Positions 63,467-64,000 of a stretch of DNA of 64,000 nt are shown piece by piece. A program made the position numbers and the translations under genes. The stretch covers positions 744,001 through 808,000 of the forward strand of contig DASUNM010000023.1 in NCBI GenBank assembly GCA_036277115.1, in the 5' to 3' direction. Numbering within the stretch: position 1 is the stretch's first letter; every line of letters begins with the position of its first letter. The DNA is from Pyrinomonadaceae bacterium (GTDB lineage: Bacteria; Acidobacteriota; Blastocatellia; Pyrinomonadales; Pyrinomonadaceae). A model generated the notes under the pieces. The model saw nothing but the letters and a program-made list of their open reading frames with translations. It searched no databases and was not told where the DNA came from.

Positions 63467-64000
63467 TTAATTGAGCGCGCGGTGACCGCTGTTCTCAACG
63501 ACGACCGTGATTTGTTTCGCCTTTGAATTGAGGACCGTTCGGCTTGAATAACTGGTTCCGTCAGGCAGTTGGCTAAAGCCGACCTCGAGCGTAATCGCGT
63601 CTTTTTGAGATTCGAGCCATGTCGCCACGTTGATCCCCAGGATCGTGTTCGATTGAATATTCAGGGTCGCCGAAAGCAGATCGCCTGTCTTTATGAAATC
63701 GTGGAAGCTCACGCGGAAAACCCGGTTTGGCTCGACGGGCTCGACGGCAACCTTCTTGGCGTTTTTTGAATAGGCGATCAACGCGGGATCCGGTGGCACA
63801 TATTGATGGACGAGACTGGCGGCCTGTTTCATGTAATCCGTCATCTCACCTGTCTTTTTCGCGACGATGCGACTCTTTATTCGGCCACGTCTTCTACCAG
63901 ACGACTGCTCTTGCGCCGGTGCAGCTTCGCCAATGGTCACTTTTTGGATCTGGCCGTCGGCTCCGTAATAACAGCGGTTCTGCTTCTGAGACTTCACTTC
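63467..64000 (-). CDS. Unknown protein, 5' end outside the window
   Basis: A frame open to the window edge, at least 177 residues. It has CYYGADGQIQKVTIGE near the visible start, a basic stretch (GRRRGRIKSRIVAKKTGE), a helical part (MTDYMKQAASLVHQYVPP) and a beta-rich C-terminal half (RVFRVSFHDFIKTGDLLSAT, DAITLEVGFSQLPDGTSYSS, TVVVENSGHRALN). No family is recognised. The GTG at 63997 has no room for a ribosome-binding site in the window, so the gene probably starts further upstream. Confidence 0.65.
   Translation of the reverse strand, partial: EVKSQKQNRCYYGADGQIQKVTIGEAAPAQEQSSGRRRGRIKSRIVAKKTGEMTDYMKQAASLVHQYVPPDPALIAYSKNAKKVAVEPVEPNRVFRVSFHDFIKTGDLLSATLNIQSNTILGINVATWLESQKDAITLEVGFSQLPDGTSYSSRTVLNSKAKQITVVVENSGHRALN

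Overview
The window is about 64 kb of GC-rich bacterial DNA with little non-coding sequence. The right end carries an Oar-type TonB-dependent receptor with an N-terminal carboxypeptidase-regulatory domain, an Omp85-like barrel and another signal-peptide barrel, so the host is Gram-negative. This receptor type together with the style of the injection-system cluster suggests an Acidobacteriota (Blastocatellia-like) genome. That placement is inferred from gene content and not from any marker gene.

Region 1 (1-26974, all + strand, tightly packed, several 4-8 nt overlaps) is an extracellular contractile injection system (eCIS, Afp/PVC-like). In order it holds a 5'-truncated eCIS-associated protein, two sheath/tube gene pairs, a CIS-tube adaptor whose usual LysM tail is replaced by an Ala/Gly/Ser-rich tail ending in a Cys cluster, a 56-aa protein, a split spike (gpD-like hub plus gpV-like needle), a 554-aa protein with a membrane-type segment, gp25, gpJ and gpI-like baseplate proteins, a tape-measure-like protein, a AAA+ ATPase, a coiled-coil protein, and two large proteins with related N-termini that look like fibre or appendage components. 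No PAAR tip protein and no Pvc16-like cap gene was recognised in the window.

Region 2 (27130-38952) is a cargo array. Four putative effectors are interleaved with two small unknown genes. Two have a full eCIS-core (DUF4157) domain: one fused to an HEXXH protease-like end, one fused to a metallo-beta-lactamase-fold domain. A third has a degenerate DUF4157, a possible clan-CD His/Cys dyad and an SH3-like end. The fourth is a small M35-like metalloprotease with no DUF4157. All four carry N-x-x-W-[QR]-[ST]-L-A at residues 30-40, a candidate loading signal.

Region 3 (39051-39726) has two copies of a tmRNA- or tRNA-like 3' end around a small winged-helix gene. These look like attachment-site scars, and their polarity suggests that the eCIS locus lies on an island inserted at an RNA gene left of the window.

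Region 4 (40000-44302) is a three-gene operon encoding a patatin-like phospholipase, a cytoplasmic subtilase and an MBL-fold hydrolase. It is a candidate conflict or defence system.

Region 5 (45231-64000) looks like a more ordinary chromosome: a secreted subtilase with a hexapeptide-repeat tail, a GGDEF-EAL protein, two histidine kinases with four response regulators, clusters of short GC hairpins, the TonB receptor in apparent operon with a sensor kinase, two outer-membrane barrels and three membrane or unknown genes, the last cut by the window end.
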